Part shown: in pieces, positions 1 through 12,195 of the stretch
How the letters are laid out: each line of letters begins with the position of its first letter
Position numbering within the stretch: position 1 is the stretch's first letter
From: Paulownia fortunei
Lineage: Eukaryota > Streptophyta > Magnoliopsida > Lamiales > Paulowniaceae
Direction: 5' to 3'
Length of the DNA stretch: 64,000 nucleotides
Assembly: GCA_019321725.1 (NCBI GenBank)
Contig: CM033107.1
Span: 24,853,445 to 24,917,444 of the forward strand
The notes under the pieces: generated by a model
Databases searched by the model: none
What the model was told of the DNA's origin: nothing
Seen by the model: the letters and a program-made list of their open reading frames with translations, nothing else
Program-made: the position numbers and the translations under genes

Positions 1-492
1 GTTGTTATTGTCATCTAAGCCAATTTGAAAGTTATGAAGGATAAACAAGTGAGACAAGGCATAGAAAATTTGTTCATATTGCCTGAACCGATCTTTTTCC
101 TTATCAGAATTCAAAAACACCCCTTGTACCTTCTTTTATATGGTAAAATAACGTAATGGTTAGTGTTTCAACTCTCTTTGTCCGACCCTTGTGTTGGATT
201 GGTGAAGTTTTGGATTTGGCGCCGGCAGTGGGTGTAGCCTTCAACAGTGGAGGGACGGCGGGACTGCTGGAGGAATAAAGGAACTGATGATGAAGAAAAA
301 TTAAAATGACAGCTCCATCAATGACTTGCTGCTTCATTATCTATATACTGTTGGATGAGATATAAAAGAAGATAACATGGTAAAACAAAAAAAAGCTGGC
401 CCAACAGCTAGAAGTACAAAAAGTTTCTACTTTGTTATTGGAGAGGTCCAAAATCTTGTTTTCGATCAAGGCATATACATTTCAAATCATGC
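1..492. other. 3' flank of VPS37, no gene seen
   Basis: This stretch lies downstream of the VPS37 stop codon (the gene reads leftward) and probably holds its 3' UTR plus intergenic DNA. The only long open frame, on the minus strand at 104-337, has no recognisable domain and reads through low-complexity Ser/Pro sequence, so I do not call it. No RNA gene or repeat was recognised. Confidence 0.5.
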
Positions 493-3400
493 TCAGCTGG
501 TTACAGATGTCTGCATAGCTAGATGTGTCAGTGCTCGTTTATGATAAGTATAGCGCATCTTCTTGTATTTCTGTACAAAGGCTGTAACATCAAGCTCTCT
601 ATCAAGAAGCTGCCGATGGTGGGCCTCAGATTCCTCTTCTGTTTTATTCATTGCTTCTGAAAGAAGATACAGAAACTGCGTGAGTCTAATTCACTCTAAT
701 TCACACATCACTCTATATAAGAAAGAAGACAATCTAATTCTCTTGAAGCAAAGATAACATTACTGTTTCATCTTACAGAGTTTGAATTTCCTGTCTTTTG
801 TAATATAAGAAATAGAGTCAAGCATAACATAAATAATGCTTAAGCAAAAACATTGATTGTAACCGTGATTAGATGATGTCAAACAAACTATAGCAGCAAC
901 ACCCCTACCCAATCCCCATATGAAAGAGAAAAACAAAGGCAAGTCATGGAGTGCCCTTCCCCTACGCAAGGGAAACAAACAACTAAAATTCACTTCGCCA
1001 TTTTGAGCGCATACTTGCAAAGGGGCAAAAACTCTTTTACCATTTGGAAATAACATGGCAGGTTCATCTCTGAAGACTTTCATTCAGAAAATTTACCAAT
1101 AGAAAATTTCCAATCTAGTTTTGCAAAAAGCATCCAAGATAGATACGATACAGGAAGTGCTAATTGATGAAAATGAAGAAAGAGAGCCAAAACAGTGATC
1201 ATTAAAAGATCATGATAAATAATGTGAAAGTTGAAGGCAGTTCAAGGAAATGGTATTGCAGGTATATGGTCCAATGTGATGACAGCTGGATTAATTGTTC
1301 AAGCATATGAAAATTTTGGCTTAGAGAGGGTCTTAGCTATGGTGACACAGTAATACTTTTTACAGGTTGAAAAGGGGTCCAAATAATGGCCATCGCATGA
1401 TGAAACTGGACCGTCAAAAACCAAATTGGTTACAGCTTGTCCAAATTTCACAATGTAGCCCAAAACACAATGATCTGTTGAAAGATAAAAAAATTAACTA
1501 AACTTATGATGGTAAATTACCTTGGAGTCGATAGAGGAGAGATGAGGGAGAATAATACTTCAGAGTGTCCTCTTTCTTCCTCTCTAATTCATGCAATTTT
1601 TCTTGAGCAGAAGCCAGCTCTGTTGTTCGGATGATTCTACACTGAAGCAACAAGACAAGTAGATAAAACAATATCAAGATCTGCAACTTGAAGTTGAAAA
1701 CTTCAAGGGAAATTATGGTGAATGCAATCTAGGAACACAATTCACCTGATTCCTTAGCTCCATTATGCGTGGTTCTTTTTCCAAATTCTCTCCTACAATT
1801 GAGATCATTAATTTTGTTCAATTAAGTAATGCACTCTATCTGGAAACCGAAAGTGAACAAAGAACTTACTAGCAAGCTGCAGTGTTTCGTTCCTAAGTTC
1901 ATCTCTGACCTGATTTGAGTAACATAGACAATGGAGAATTGTGTAAAGGATTTCTGCAAAAACTTAACTAGCTAAGAAGACTTCTTTAACAGAATATGCA
2001 TGAAGAAACAAATGGGCGGAAATTGTGAGGATCCACACACGTGCACACACACACACACACACAAAGACAAAAAAAAAACATAGGGAAAGAGGAAAGACAT
2101 ATAATTTTCAAGTTAATGAGAAACTGAAAATGAATCAAATAAAACCAAAATAGAAATAATCCTGACAGTGTAATTCGACATATGTCAAGCAAATCAACTG
2201 TGATAACTTCAGTTACAAGACAAGCATTAAACAGACCACCTCTTGATGATGTTTTATGAACAATTACACAGTTTTTCAGTCTTTAGAAGAAACAAATGGT
2301 CATAAAGTGCAAACAAAATAATTCTACATTCATTTCCAAGTATTTACCATATTCAGAGGTGATAACTATACATAGAGGCACAAGTGCCTCCGATGTGACA
2401 TTTTACCTACTTTAGGCCCATCATTTCACATAATTCCAAATAGCCTATCCTTGAACAAGGAAAAAGAAAGCACTAAAAATTTACAGACAAAAATATGAAA
2501 AACCACTACCTGCAACTTACCCTGTTTTGAGTTTTGACAGGTTCAAGTGAAAGTAAGAGGTTCTGATAAGCATCCTTATCAGACAGAAGCTTTCTTAGCT
2601 CATCAACACTGAAAACATTGAACAACAAAAATGATGACAAGAAACTATGTTAGGCCAATTCATAACATCTTTACATTACATATACATGTTTCCTATCTAT
2701 ATATTATGGGGGAATAGATGAGAAAGCTGATGGCATAAAGGTTATTGATTCTCATTCAGGAACTTCAATACCAGATGAACAGATAACAGCAGCGACGAAG
2801 AAGTAATGACCTTGTAATTACAAGTTTTGTCAGTGTCTCAGTGAGGAGCTTATAAATTCCTTAATAATATGACTCCTATAAATGAAGCAATGTCGAACTG
2901 TTTAAACTCACCCAATTGGAAAAGGAATTGTGACATATCATCTCTAGCTAACACTGAATCCTTCCAAAAAGTTTCACTCTAAAGGGTAAAATAATAAAAC
3001 GACTTTGTAATCTGTAAATTAGAGATAAAGAATAAAACATAGAAATAATAATCAAACAAAAAGTTTTAAGATAAATTGCTTGCCTTTTATCTTTCAACAT
3101 AGCAATGATGCCTGCTGCCTCTGCAGGTGAAACATTTGATAAAGAGTTAGGTCGATCTGTAGGTCTTGTCATGCTAAAGCTGCTGGATGTGCTGGCACCA
3201 GGTGTTGTGGGGCGTGAAGAGCTGGGTGAACTAACAACAGACGGCGGATACCATGAATTTGTAGACATTTCCTGCGGGCGTGGCCGTTCTTGAGAGCCCC
3301 TGTTGGAAATGCAGTCAGAGCTAAAAAAATTATTATCTCCTAGGGATGAAAAAACCCCAAGAAAAAGCACGTACTCTACATTCTCTCTATATGGAAACAG

Positions 3401-4601
3401 AAGATTCAATTTCACTGGGAAACAATTTCGATAGATGGAAAATCATGTAGGAAAGAGCAGATGCCAGAGCTCAATTGAGAAGACTCCTACAGCTGGGTCA
3501 AAAGCAGTACATGGTAGGGCTCAATCCTATATACAATTCCTTCATCCTAGCGCACTAGTAATCTGGTTCTGAACTCCTTTTCCAGATATTATTATACATT
3601 GAAGTAACAATGGAGCCTGTTCATAGCTTTTTCAATGTATATATAACCAGTGTGTGTGGGCCAGGAGGAGGGTCTGCCCTGATTGGCCACACCCCTCCCC
3701 ACTCGGCGCAGGTGCACTGTAATATGTTTTATAACATCCTCCTGAGTGATCTCTTTCCCAAATGTACTGTGTAATAACATACATTTAGTATTTTTCATTC
3801 CTTTTTCCCAAAATCTCCTCATTTGAATGCCACTCAGCCAATGATTTAGTTATATAGCACAGAAACACATAGTATATTAGTTTTTTTTTATTCCATCCAC
3901 ATATTATAGCTTATGCCCTACAATTTAATGAGTCCAAAGTCACAAACAGTTCTAAGAAAGCTTAAACATGAACAATCTGCATTCCGAAACTAAGCCATCA
4001 ATGCTTTTCGCAGAACACAACGCAAATCCTAAGCAATTTCAGACATCCATTTATCTCAAAGCAATTTCAGACATCCACTTAACCCAACGACTAAAAAAAA
4101 AATAACGAGAAAGGGGATTTAAGAAAGCAATCAATACAAGTCATATAACTCAGAGATGGTGGCAAATGGCAAGTGCAATCCCCGTTCTAGATGGCCAATT
4201 AGAAAGAAAACTATTCAGGTGACTAAATTCGGATATCTTATTACGTGCACCGAAATTTGTATAATTAACAACCAAAAATAAATTCAAGAGTCCACCCTAA
4301 TTTTCAGAAAAATGAAAAATAACAGAATTCGAATCAGGCGAATCTGCAAAGCAAAATAGCCTTCACCAACAATAAATCATTCAATCATGCTAGTTGACTA
4401 AAAGTCCAGAACGATTGACCTCGAGATCGTTCTATATTCATCGGGAAAAAACAAAAAGCAAATAAATATTAGACACCAAGAATTGCTCCAATAATTAAGC
4501 TATCGTAATATAGTGCATCCTTATTTTGGTCATCACAGGATTAATCTTAACGACAATAAAGAGAGATCGGAATGCGAAGGTTACCAGAAATTTTTGAACA
4601 T
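493..4601 (-). CDS. VPS37: VPS37 homolog, ESCRT-I subunit (Mod(r) family)
   Basis: Seven coding exons, 5' to 3' on the minus strand: 4601-4585, 3299-3084, 2608-2521, 1909-1870, 1792-1746, 1641-1521 and 656-493. All phases agree, giving 230 residues, close to the ~217 of Arabidopsis VPS37-1/-2. The tiny first exon encodes MFKNFW. Exon 2 is Ser/Pro-rich, then reaches the motif SPAEAAGIIAMLKDK. Exons 3-7 form the Mod(r) domain (about residues 65-225), including QCRIIRTTELASAQEKL and a C-terminal KYKKMRYTYHKRALTHLA. In this family the domain is a coiled coil that binds VPS23 and VPS28 in ESCRT-I, which sorts ubiquitinated membrane proteins at multivesicular endosomes. Intron 2 (2609-3083) appears to use a GC donor. 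Intron 4-5 spacing is short, while intron 1 is 1.3 kb. The identification is firm; the exon edges rest on splice consensus and similarity. Confidence 0.93.
2044..2063. repeat. (AC)n microsatellite in VPS37 intron
   Basis: About ten CA/AC dinucleotides in the intron between VPS37 exons 3 and 4, preceded by CACACGTG. This is a simple repeat with no evident role. Confidence 0.9.
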
Positions 4602-4651
4602 GACTGTGAAGAGGTCTCGGTCGTCGATCGTCCGATGGAAAATCAAGCAAG

Positions 4652-4659
4652 AAACCCTA
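4652..4659 (-). promoter_or_regulatory. Telo-box in VPS37 5' leader
   Basis: AAACCCTA on the plus strand (TAGGGTTT on the gene strand) lies about 50 bases upstream of the VPS37 start codon. Telo-boxes are common near the transcription start of plant housekeeping genes. The function here is inferred from position only. Confidence 0.4.
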
Positions 4660-5149
4660 AAAGGAGCTCAAACTTGAGCTGGAAATTATTATTTTCAAAA
4701 TGAGCTAAAGTCTGAGCGTATAAATTTTGTTTACAAATGTTATTAATGAACTCTTAACACAAATATACATATAATTAGTATTTATATTCCCTGTTCATAA
4801 ATGGATTATCCAATGATGGACATTATTATAATAATTGTTTAATATTTTAGTTTTATTTTAATATTAACTATTTTACTATTATGATGGCCATTAGTGTATA
4901 AAGTATTTTATAATTTTGTGATCATAAAACTTTAAATAGTAATATTTATTAAGTTAAGAGTTCTTTAATACTATATTGATTTTTTAAAAAACATTAAATT
5001 CTTTATATAAAATTTGAAAAATTAGTCAATTAAATAATAAACGTTCAATTATTGAGGAATGAAATTATAAAAAATAAATATTAAAAATGAGTTTAAAAAA
5101 TAACTTTTGCAACAAATAAAGTAAGAATTATATCAATATTTTTGAAATT

Positions 5150-5530
5150 TAATCGGACAAGCTAGTTTAATAGCTCCAATCACATAAAAGTGGTTGGTTC
5201 AATTCGAATGAAGGTTAAAAATAAAAAAAATCGATCAAATCAGTTATAACTAAATTTTATTTATTTATTTATATATATTTTTAATTTTAAACTTGATATT
5301 TAATTATATTTATATCGTTATTTAAATTTTAAATTTTCTTAAAATATATTTTTAGTTGATTTTTTATCTTTTTTACTTTGTATATAATAATTAATTTATT
5401 CTATTATTATTTTATATAATATAATAAAAAATATAATTAATTTTTAATATTATAGTTGAACATATAGTTGAAATGATTCGATTGATTCATCGAAAACAAT
5501 ACCAATTTAATTACAAATTCGATTAAGCAC
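5150..5530 (+). repeat. Dispersed AT-rich repeat, copy 1
   Basis: The left part has GGTTGGTTCAATTCGAA and ATCGATCAAATCAGTT. An AT-rich core follows with TTATATAATATAATAAAAAA near 5412, and the right part has further cross-like GATTCGATTGATTC motifs. The same order of blocks recurs at 7695-8035 and 24967-25330, and inverted at 55835-56315. The copies are diverged, and I see no coding sequence or clear terminal repeats, so the class is unknown. Confidence 0.6.
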
Positions 5531-7694
5531 TTCATGTTTGACAATAATTCTAAAAATATTATTGAGAAAATTAATAGTATTACGTGCCAACAACTACATG
5601 TTATATGGATCTTATGAACATGTGGTACAAAAGTGGTAAAATTAAAAACTAATCAATGACGAAAAACATGGGTTGACCCACCAAGTAAATGGGAGCAATC
5701 TTGATCGACTTTCTGAGGCCCAACTAGTTGGCCTGTTGGGCCTTCAAGGTTGAACAATGCTGTGTCTTTTTGTGACATAAATTTGGGCCAGTTAGGTTAC
5801 TCGTAAGGCTAAGCGGCATAGGGTGCTGGGCATCGGGTTTACTTCCCTTATTATAATTACAAAAACAACAAGTAATAGTCGTATACTTTTACTATTATTT
5901 TTATTTCTATATTTTAGGTGTCCATTAAACTATCTATATGGATGGACAAAGGGCCCAAATTAATCTTTTATTTTAATTTTATCTAATATTTCACTTTATA
6001 TATACACATAAAATATATATGATTCATGATAAATTTATAATTAAATTTACTGCATATTTATGATACTAAATATAAAATAAAATTAATAGAAAATTCGAAT
6101 TATCATCATTGTGCCACTCAGCAACATTTTAAGAAGTAAAATAAAATTGCGGTAAAAAAATACCTTAATAATTGCAATCTTTAACAGCCATGCTTTAATG
6201 TTGAAACGTTTGGGATGGCATGAAGAGACAGTGACCATGCCATGAAACGTGGATATTCCTGCTCTTATTGTTAATCATAAAATTAATAATAACAATTAAC
6301 ATCATAACCATGACTCTATACAGAGTATTAATTAATGATTTAGGATAACATGGAGTTAGGCACTACGGAGTAAATAATGTGTTTCAATGCATCTTCCCAT
6401 ATGTTTCCATCTCTTCCTCCCCCTTTTTCCGTCTACTTTGTTCCTTTTCCTCCACCATGCAATATTATAAGTGGGACAAATCAATGGATAATTTTATGCA
6501 ACAACAATTCACTAATCTTTGTAGTTTTTTTTTTTTTTTTTTTAATTATACTCAAATTTTCCAATTTGCGCTATGGAACTTGTGCTCCTAAAACTTTGGA
6601 GTGAGTATATCGTGGGATATGATCACAGGTCCCTCATGGAATGTAGATTTTTTCGCATAAAAAGTCGATTTCAAAGTGATTGTTTCATAGATCCCACTAG
6701 CTACATAGTGATTAATTCATACCGAAATTCAGCCGTAAATTTCTATCTGTATTCGAAACTCCACCTTACTACTAGAATCAAATTACATGTTAATTGTTTT
6801 ACCAGTTGAATTGTGTCCGACGGCATCTTTGTATTTCTTTGTCATAAATTAAGATGCCTATTGCGTTTCGTCTACATATATGTGGGAGAGATAGACAAAA
6901 TTAGAAAAATGACATAAAATTTAAATAATTAAATCTTAAAATTTGTACATATCTTTTGTTTATAAAGATTTTATTTGCACAGTAATTATTTTCAAATAAA
7001 AATTATATATTTTGATATATTAATTTGGTCTGATCAAATTAATCATACGACAAGTATATTATTTTTCTTAATTGATTTGTATTTGACTAAATTAGTTCGA
7101 GTTTTAGGTAACTTCGTATTCGTTTTCTTGTTTCAATGGTTTTGGTGCAAAGTTTTGGATCTCACTACAATTTTAAGGCATTGGATCAACCTTGTTTCAC
7201 GTCAATCATCTTAAACAAATTTCCTTTCCCCCCCTTCTTTTCCTATTATCACGGAAAGATTATCCCTTTTTGCGAAGAATCCACGCAAAGTCATCCCCCC
7301 AATTTCAGGTATTCTTAATCTTTGACAATGTCACTCCTCTTGTTGTTACCTATTAAAAGAAGATTTCTTTATTTTGTGAAAACATGTAGACATTTTCTCG
7401 TGACATGGTTTATGGGAAAGAACGAATTGGCACCCAGATTTGGTCTGTTGCTGTTTTATAAATTAACCTTGGGAAAATTTTAAGTAATCGTGTGCATATA
7501 TGTGACCTTTCAAAGCTAATTCTATAGCTTGAACTACCTAACCTTTTATTCCAAACTACAATTACTTGTTCTAATACTATGATTATGATGTAATTAATTA
7601 ATATTGTTAAGAGATCGACCAATAAAAAGCTAGTATATCAACAGTCTACAGTTATCCAGTGACTCACTGCATTTCAATATTTTAAAAATTAGAC

Positions 7695-8035
7695 CAACTG
7701 CAAAATGATGGTTGATTCGGTTTGTTTGAATATAAAAAATTTAAAATTTAATTAAATTAATCAAAATCGATCAAAAAACTATTGAAACAGTCAAACATGA
7801 AACTTAAATTTGATATATATATATATATGATTATTTGAATTTTAAACTTTATTAAATATATTTTTTAATTAATTATTTATATTTTTTATATTGTACATAA
7901 CAATTAATCAATTAAATTATCATTTTATATAATATAATAAAAAATATAATAAATTTTTATTAGACCATTATACCAATAATTAAACTAATACGATTAATTG
8001 CACTACTAATCAACACACCAATCACTACTGCATTC
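7695..8035 (+). repeat. Dispersed AT-rich repeat, copy 2
   Basis: Shares the core TTATATAATATAATAAAAAA (near 7925) and flanking GGTTGATTCGGTTTG / CGATTAATTG blocks with the copies at 5150 and 24967. Non-coding and diverged. Boundaries are approximate. Confidence 0.6.
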
Positions 8036-10284
8036 GACCAAATTGGGACTGGAGTAAATTGTGTAGTACATATATAATTACTTACGATCAAGTTCCACTC
8101 CCATTTCAATATCTATAGAGGTATAAAATTCTATTTATTGTCCTTGTACACAATATATCCAAAAGTTATTTGAAGGACACCACAAATTATTCTTACTATT
8201 ATCTCGTGTGTGTGTCTAGTTAATTAATAATATCATAAAAAATAATTATCATTAAACCATGGCGATTCAATTTAAGTCACAAAAGATATGTAACTCTAAG
8301 AATATAAACTCTTGTCCATCACATTTTTTTATAAATAAATCGATTATATACATCATTACATTAAGAATATCATTCTTCAATGATTATTTAGCAATTGATA
8401 GTTAACCTTTAATAAATATAAAAAATTAATTAATTAATTATTATTAGAATAACTAAATAACGTACACTTAAATAAAACTTGAACTGTATTGTTTTGGAAT
8501 TTAAATCTTACATGTATAAAAAATGGAAATCCCAATGATTCGCTAAGGAATCCCAAATCTTTTCTTCTTACATTTGGCCTAGTGATTCGTATACATCCCT
8601 GTAAATGAAGAATGTGAATTAATTCCTCGTACTGTCTGTAGGTTCGTTAATCTTGCATAGCAATACTGCAACTTACTTTTTTGTACCAAACTTCATATGC
8701 CGGCAGGCAATAAAGAAGTACTATTCCCCTACCTAATATTTTCAATAATTTATTCAATCAAAAAGATTTTATTTTTATTTTAAAAGAGGCCATGTATAAA
8801 ATAATGTTAGCTTTTAATGCATATAAAAATTAGTACAACAATGTAAATTCATATTGTTATCTCCAGTCTTCAATCTACAAAACAAGAAGTGGGGAATAAC
8901 ACATGGTAATATCAAAATATTAAGATTGTTTCGAATAATTTAAATATAAAATAAAAACGTACATCATTTTATGAAAGAGAAAACTTATTTATATTATGAA
9001 AGTGAGGTAATTATCTTGTATAATAAGTGTTTTTTGGTTATCAAACTTGAATATCATATTCTCTTCTTTCAATTAATGTCCTAAAACAACTCATATTTAT
9101 GTTTATGTCTTTTATTTTCCTTTTCACCATTCATCAATTAGTGGGCTAAAGACAATTCCTTTTTGGTATTCAACAATTTGTTTTATATATTTTTTGGTTT
9201 ATTTTCTTCCATAACCTAGAGAATCTGTAACAAAAAAACCGAATTTACTTCAAATTAAAAATATATGAGCAGAAAAAACTGAAGAATTCATTCTCTTAGT
9301 GAAAAGTAGGATTGAGAATCTACAATCATAAATTAGATCAGGGTGATCTAGTCATTTCACCTGGTGGGTGACTCATTTCATGTTAGATTTCGGACCCTCA
9401 CCTTCGGCAGGGTAAATAAGTCATTTAAATCTTTATACTCTCGTGATCACAAATTCATCGATACTATATGTACATCTAAATTTAAATAGAATGTTTAGGA
9501 TAAATTATCTTATTTATTTTTATTAATTTATTCTATTATTATTTTCTACAAATCAATTTGAATATTGGAACAAAAGTGATGTTCATACTATACTAAGTAT
9601 ATGGTGTATTAGATATATGGATGAAAATTAAATGATCCTTTAATATTGCACTAAATATATATACTCCAAATATAATATTTATAAGACCTAAAAGTAATTA
9701 ATTGTGCCTTAATTCAATACCTTTTGAATTATTTTATGTTCCTCAGTCTTTTGTTGATCAAGGAGAATAAATTTCACGTATAACCCTAGGTCCAAATTCC
9801 AGCATAATGAAAAATATTATCTATAATCTAATTGATTATAAATTCAATTATTTAGAGTAGATAAAGATAGTATTTTTTTTTTTTTAAAAAAAAGAGAAAT
9901 ATTGGCTTAGGAGTTAGGACATGACATCTTGCCTACGCCCACGTCGCATTATATGGAGCCACCACGGAAAAATTGGGAAACCTTGAGGGTAATTTGGACA
10001 TTAAGAAAAATCAAATTCACTTTCAATTCTTACGTCATCAACAGCGAAAAATTCCATACTGCGGGGCCCAAACCAATAACCACTAGGGCGTCCCACGTAA
10101 GAAAAGCACCCATGGCGTCGAAAACGACGGCGTATGGATCAAATTGAACTACTTTAGCGAGTTAGCGTAGTAGAGTGGCCGACCCTCTAAGCCTACGTAC
10201 AGACGCAAAGAAGATCCAAAAGATTGTAGCGTATGCGCCAAACCTTTTCCACCTCCTTTCTCTCTCTACTTAGATCCAACGGCT

Positions 10285-10290
10285 TATAAA
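10285..10290 (+). promoter_or_regulatory. TATA box of PLATZ gene
   Basis: TATAAA within GGCTTATAAAAGTC, about 240 bases upstream of the proposed ATG. It is followed by a leader with a (CT)n tract at 10455-10475. Start of transcription would be near 10320 by normal spacing; this is an inference. Confidence 0.55.
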
Positions 10291-10454
10291 AGTCTTGAGC
10301 CACCCCTTTTGTTCCTGACCGTCTGCTGGTCAGAATTTTCATAAATTTAGGCTTTTGTCCCCAGCCTAGGTGAAATTGAAACCTTGTGTAACACTAATAA
10401 CATCTTCTATTGAAATTCTTGTGGTATTCAAAGTTGCTGGTTGTTTAGGTTAGG

Positions 10455-10475
10455 CCTCTCTCTCTCTCTCTCTCT
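10455..10475 (+). repeat. (CT)n tract in PLATZ 5' leader
   Basis: Roughly ten CT dinucleotides just upstream of the proposed start codon. CT-rich leaders are common in plant genes and the tract may affect expression, but nothing in the sequence proves it. Confidence 0.85.
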
Positions 10476-10527
10476 GCAAATATTCTCTTCCAATTTCCAT
10501 CACCATTGGAGGAATCCCAATTTGATA

Positions 10528-12195
10528 ATGGTAATGCCTATGTGGAATAAGTCATATATATATATATATATACGAAATCTTTATATTTATTTTATTTTAT
10601 TCTTAGGCCATTGTACAGTTTTCTTTTCCTCTGTCTAAGATTTTTGTACAGTGTGTTTTGAGTTAATATCCAAATGCAATAGTTCTGAAAAGTTTTTTCT
10701 GGCGTTGTAGGAGGACACAATGCTGGTGCCACCATGGCTAGAAAGACTGCTAAACACCGCCTTCTTCAACCTCTGCCGGACTCACGGCGACGCCGCCCGG
10801 AGTGAATGCAATATGTATTGCTTAGATTGCAATGTTGATGCCTTTTGCTTCTACTGCCGCTCATCTATGCACAAAGATCATCAAGTAATTCAGGTTGTCC
10901 TTTCTTTTCTATTCTGTTTTTGGTAAAAAATTATAACCTACACCAACCTAAACCAGAATATCTTAAGTCCTAAATAATGCAGTAAGTAGCAGTAACCATC
11001 ATTGAATGCGTCACTCTTGAATATTTTATGTGGGGTTGACAGGCGTTACAAGACTTGTTGGTTTCCTTGTTTTTGTTTTTTTTTCCACCCATTCGTACGA
11101 CATTGTTGGGATTCTTGGATTTGATGATGTTAATAATGTTTTGAGACTGGATTATAATCTTGTTTTGATGATAATAATGTTGGTGTGCTGTAGATAAGGC
11201 GATCTTCATATCATGATGTGGTGAGGGTTTCGGAGATTCAGAAGGTTTTGGACATAAGTGGGGTGCAGACTTATGTAATAAACAGCGCAAGGGTTTTGTT
11301 TCTGAATGAGAGGCCTCAGCCTAAAGGTGGGAAAGCTGTTTCTCACGTCTGTGAAATCTGTGGGAGGAGCCTCTTGGACACCTTTCGTTTCTGTTCTTTG
11401 GGATGTAAGGTTAGTCAATGCCCTCCCTAACAACCCCCCAACCCCTGTGTGTGTGTGTGTGATCTTGATTCACATCCTGCATGTTTTTTGTCAAATTAAT
11501 CATATTAACATAGGAAAGTGATTTTTCTTATGAAAAATTGAAGATGATTTTAACCATCTATCATACATGATGACCCACATACATAAACCATCCCCATCAC
11601 CATCATAATAAGTTGTAACACACCAATATATAAAATAGTCATCATCTGTGTAAACCCACACTGAAATTGCCATATGGTCACAACCCATGATGCATTGATA
11701 AACAAATGACAAACCAAGATAGAGCCACATTGATAAATGATAAAACCCCTCTCAATCACCATCCTTTTCATCGCATAACCAACTAATGGTCATCATTATC
11801 ATCATTTTGTTATGTAATGTATGCATCATTATCACCATTACCATTATGGGGTATATATTCTTTTCTTTTCTTTTTTCAATAAAAGGTTGTCCAATTGGTA
11901 TTTCTTGCTCGAGGGGTTGATTTTTTTATTTTTTTAAATTTCATTTATGGTTCAAAATAAATAGCTTGTAGGAATAAAGAGGAATGGGAATGCAAGCTTT
12001 TCCTTAGATGCCAAGAATGAGGCAATAATCCAAAGAGGTGAAGGGATTTCAAGAAGAGTGAATATGTCACCATCAAGAGAAGAGGAAGAATTGCGTGAAG
12101 GCTCACAACAAGACATTTACCCAACCACACCTCCTCCACCTCCTAGTGCAAGAAGAAGAAAGGGCATCCCTCAAAGGGCACCTTTTGGTTCCTAA
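10528..12195 (+). CDS. PLATZ zinc-binding transcription factor
   Basis: Proposed exons: 10528-10530 (the ATG alone), 10711-10893, 11194-11409 and 11965-12195, giving 210 residues. PLATZ proteins are plant-specific zinc-dependent DNA-binding proteins that favour A/T-rich sites and usually repress transcription or assist RNA polymerase III. After the lead motif PPWLERLL comes a B-box-like ligand series: C23, H26, C34, C38, C41, C47, C50, H55, H58. The family core [19 protein letters not shown] follows. A second cluster, CEIC...FCSLGC (residues 115-133), ends exon 3. The last exon ends with [12 protein letters not shown], the basic tail typical of the family. The start is uncertain: ATG at 10528 is followed directly by a GT donor and joins in frame to GAG at 10711, but translation could also start at the in-frame ATG at 10720 (four residues shorter). 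The rest is secure. Confidence 0.92.
11540..11860 (+). repeat. CAT/ATC-rich stretch in PLATZ intron 3
   Basis: The last PLATZ intron (11410-11964) contains many imperfect CATCATNATCACCAT-like triplets between about 11560 and 11850. It is low complexity, and open frames across it on the minus strand are artefacts of this composition. Confidence 0.6.

Larger units (their letters stand above)
4680..10280. other. Intergenic AT-rich region between VPS37 and PLATZ genes
   Basis: This is 5.6 kb with no supportable gene. Open frames here are short (at most 79 codons), strongly AT-driven and without domains. It holds two copies of a dispersed AT-rich repeat (listed separately), poly-A/T runs and short microsatellites. 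From about 9900 to 10280 the base composition rises and short promoter-like sites (TACGTCA, CCCACGTAAG) appear, which probably belong to the PLATZ promoter. Confidence 0.6.
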
